From Bifidobacterium breve (GTDB lineage Bacteria; Actinomycetota; Actinomycetes; Nanopelagicales; Nanopelagicaceae), in the NCBI GenBank assembly GCA_945898065.1, contig CAMDHH010000001.1, positions 98,830 to 162,829 on the forward strand: a stretch of DNA of 64,000 nucleotides, read 5' to 3'. The notes under the pieces were generated by a model. It was given only the letters and a program-made list of their open reading frames with translations. It made no database searches and was not told the origin of the DNA. Numbering within the stretch: the stretch's first letter is position 1; every line of letters starts with the position of its first letter. A program made the position numbers and the translations under genes. Positions 63,911 to 64,000 of the stretch are shown here, piece by piece.

Positions 63911-64000
63911 AAGTCCGGCGACGTTCTACTCTCCCACAAGGTCACCCTTGCAGTACCATCGACGCTGAGAGGCTTAACTTCCGGGTTCGGAATGGGACCG
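63911..64000 (-). rRNA. rrf: 5S ribosomal RNA (5' part beyond window)
   Basis: The minus strand reads CATTCCGAACCCGGAAG, TTAAGCCTCTCAGCG and CGATGGTACTGCA, then GTGGGAGAGTAGAACGTCGC, all 5S landmarks. The 3' end is near 63911. About 25-30 nt at the 5' end lie beyond the window, where 23S and 16S should follow. Confidence 0.95.

Overview
The window reads as one contiguous stretch of a small, streamlined, moderately low-GC actinobacterial chromosome. Gene content and order are typical of Actinobacteria: pyrF-mihF-gmk-rpoZ-coaBC-metK-priA-def-fmt-rsmB-rpe, a mycothiol ligase (mshC), pafBC-tatAC-dgk-helY, the garA/ftsR/DUF151/gcv block, and scpAB-xerD-pyrG-recN-nadK-tlyA. Combined with very short intergenic gaps, this resembles freshwater acI actinobacteria (Nanopelagicales, Planktophila/Nanopelagicus-like). 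That genus-level guess is inference; the phylum call is firm.

Layout. 0-10.9 kb: pyrimidine and purine nucleotide enzymes, CoA and SAM synthesis, translation-initiation enzymes and two his genes, all on +. 10.9-17.5 kb: serB, an ABC ATPase, ung, a purine permease with a structured leader, a YczE-like protein, uppP and a DUF554 protein. 17.5-21.7 kb: a minus-strand block (alcohol dehydrogenase, tdk, acyltransferase, apt, tRNA-Leu). 21.7-33 kb: M20 peptidase, aldo/keto reductase, the phosphatase-DUF3090-SCO1664-mshC group, PAC2, metH, a HAD hydrolase and a RecB-like nuclease. 33-42.4 kb: trmI-pafBC-tatAC-dgk-helY-exonuclease-lnt. 42.46-63.8 kb: almost entirely minus strand, with gcvP, two MerR regulators, DUF151, garA, gcvH, pgsA, a cmk-der fusion, tyrA, aroH, rluB, scpAB, xerD, pyrG, recN, nadK, tlyA and small conserved genes. 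The window ends inside a 5S rRNA gene, with the operon terminator just before it.

The organising feature is a dif-like XerCD site in the 51-bp gap between lnt and gcvP (42419-42446). It sits exactly where gene orientation flips: 32 of 42 CDS are + to its left and 22 of 24 are - to its right. A G-rich heptamer, GGGGGAG, flips strand at the same point (15 to 1 on the left, 0 to 7 on the right, counted by eye). I read this as the replication terminus with a candidate FtsK-orienting motif. The segregation genes xerD, scpA, scpB and a ParA/ribbon-helix-helix pair lie 10-15 kb away, next to the largest noncoding gap, which holds TATCGATA palindromes.

Other points of note are an mIHF-guanylate kinase fusion, pafBC kept although the Pup-proteasome genes are missing from their usual place, many leaderless promoters with a TAnnnT box exactly 6 nt before the start codon, five convergent gene pairs sharing a 4-nt stop overlap, and a switch-like leader on the purine permease gene.
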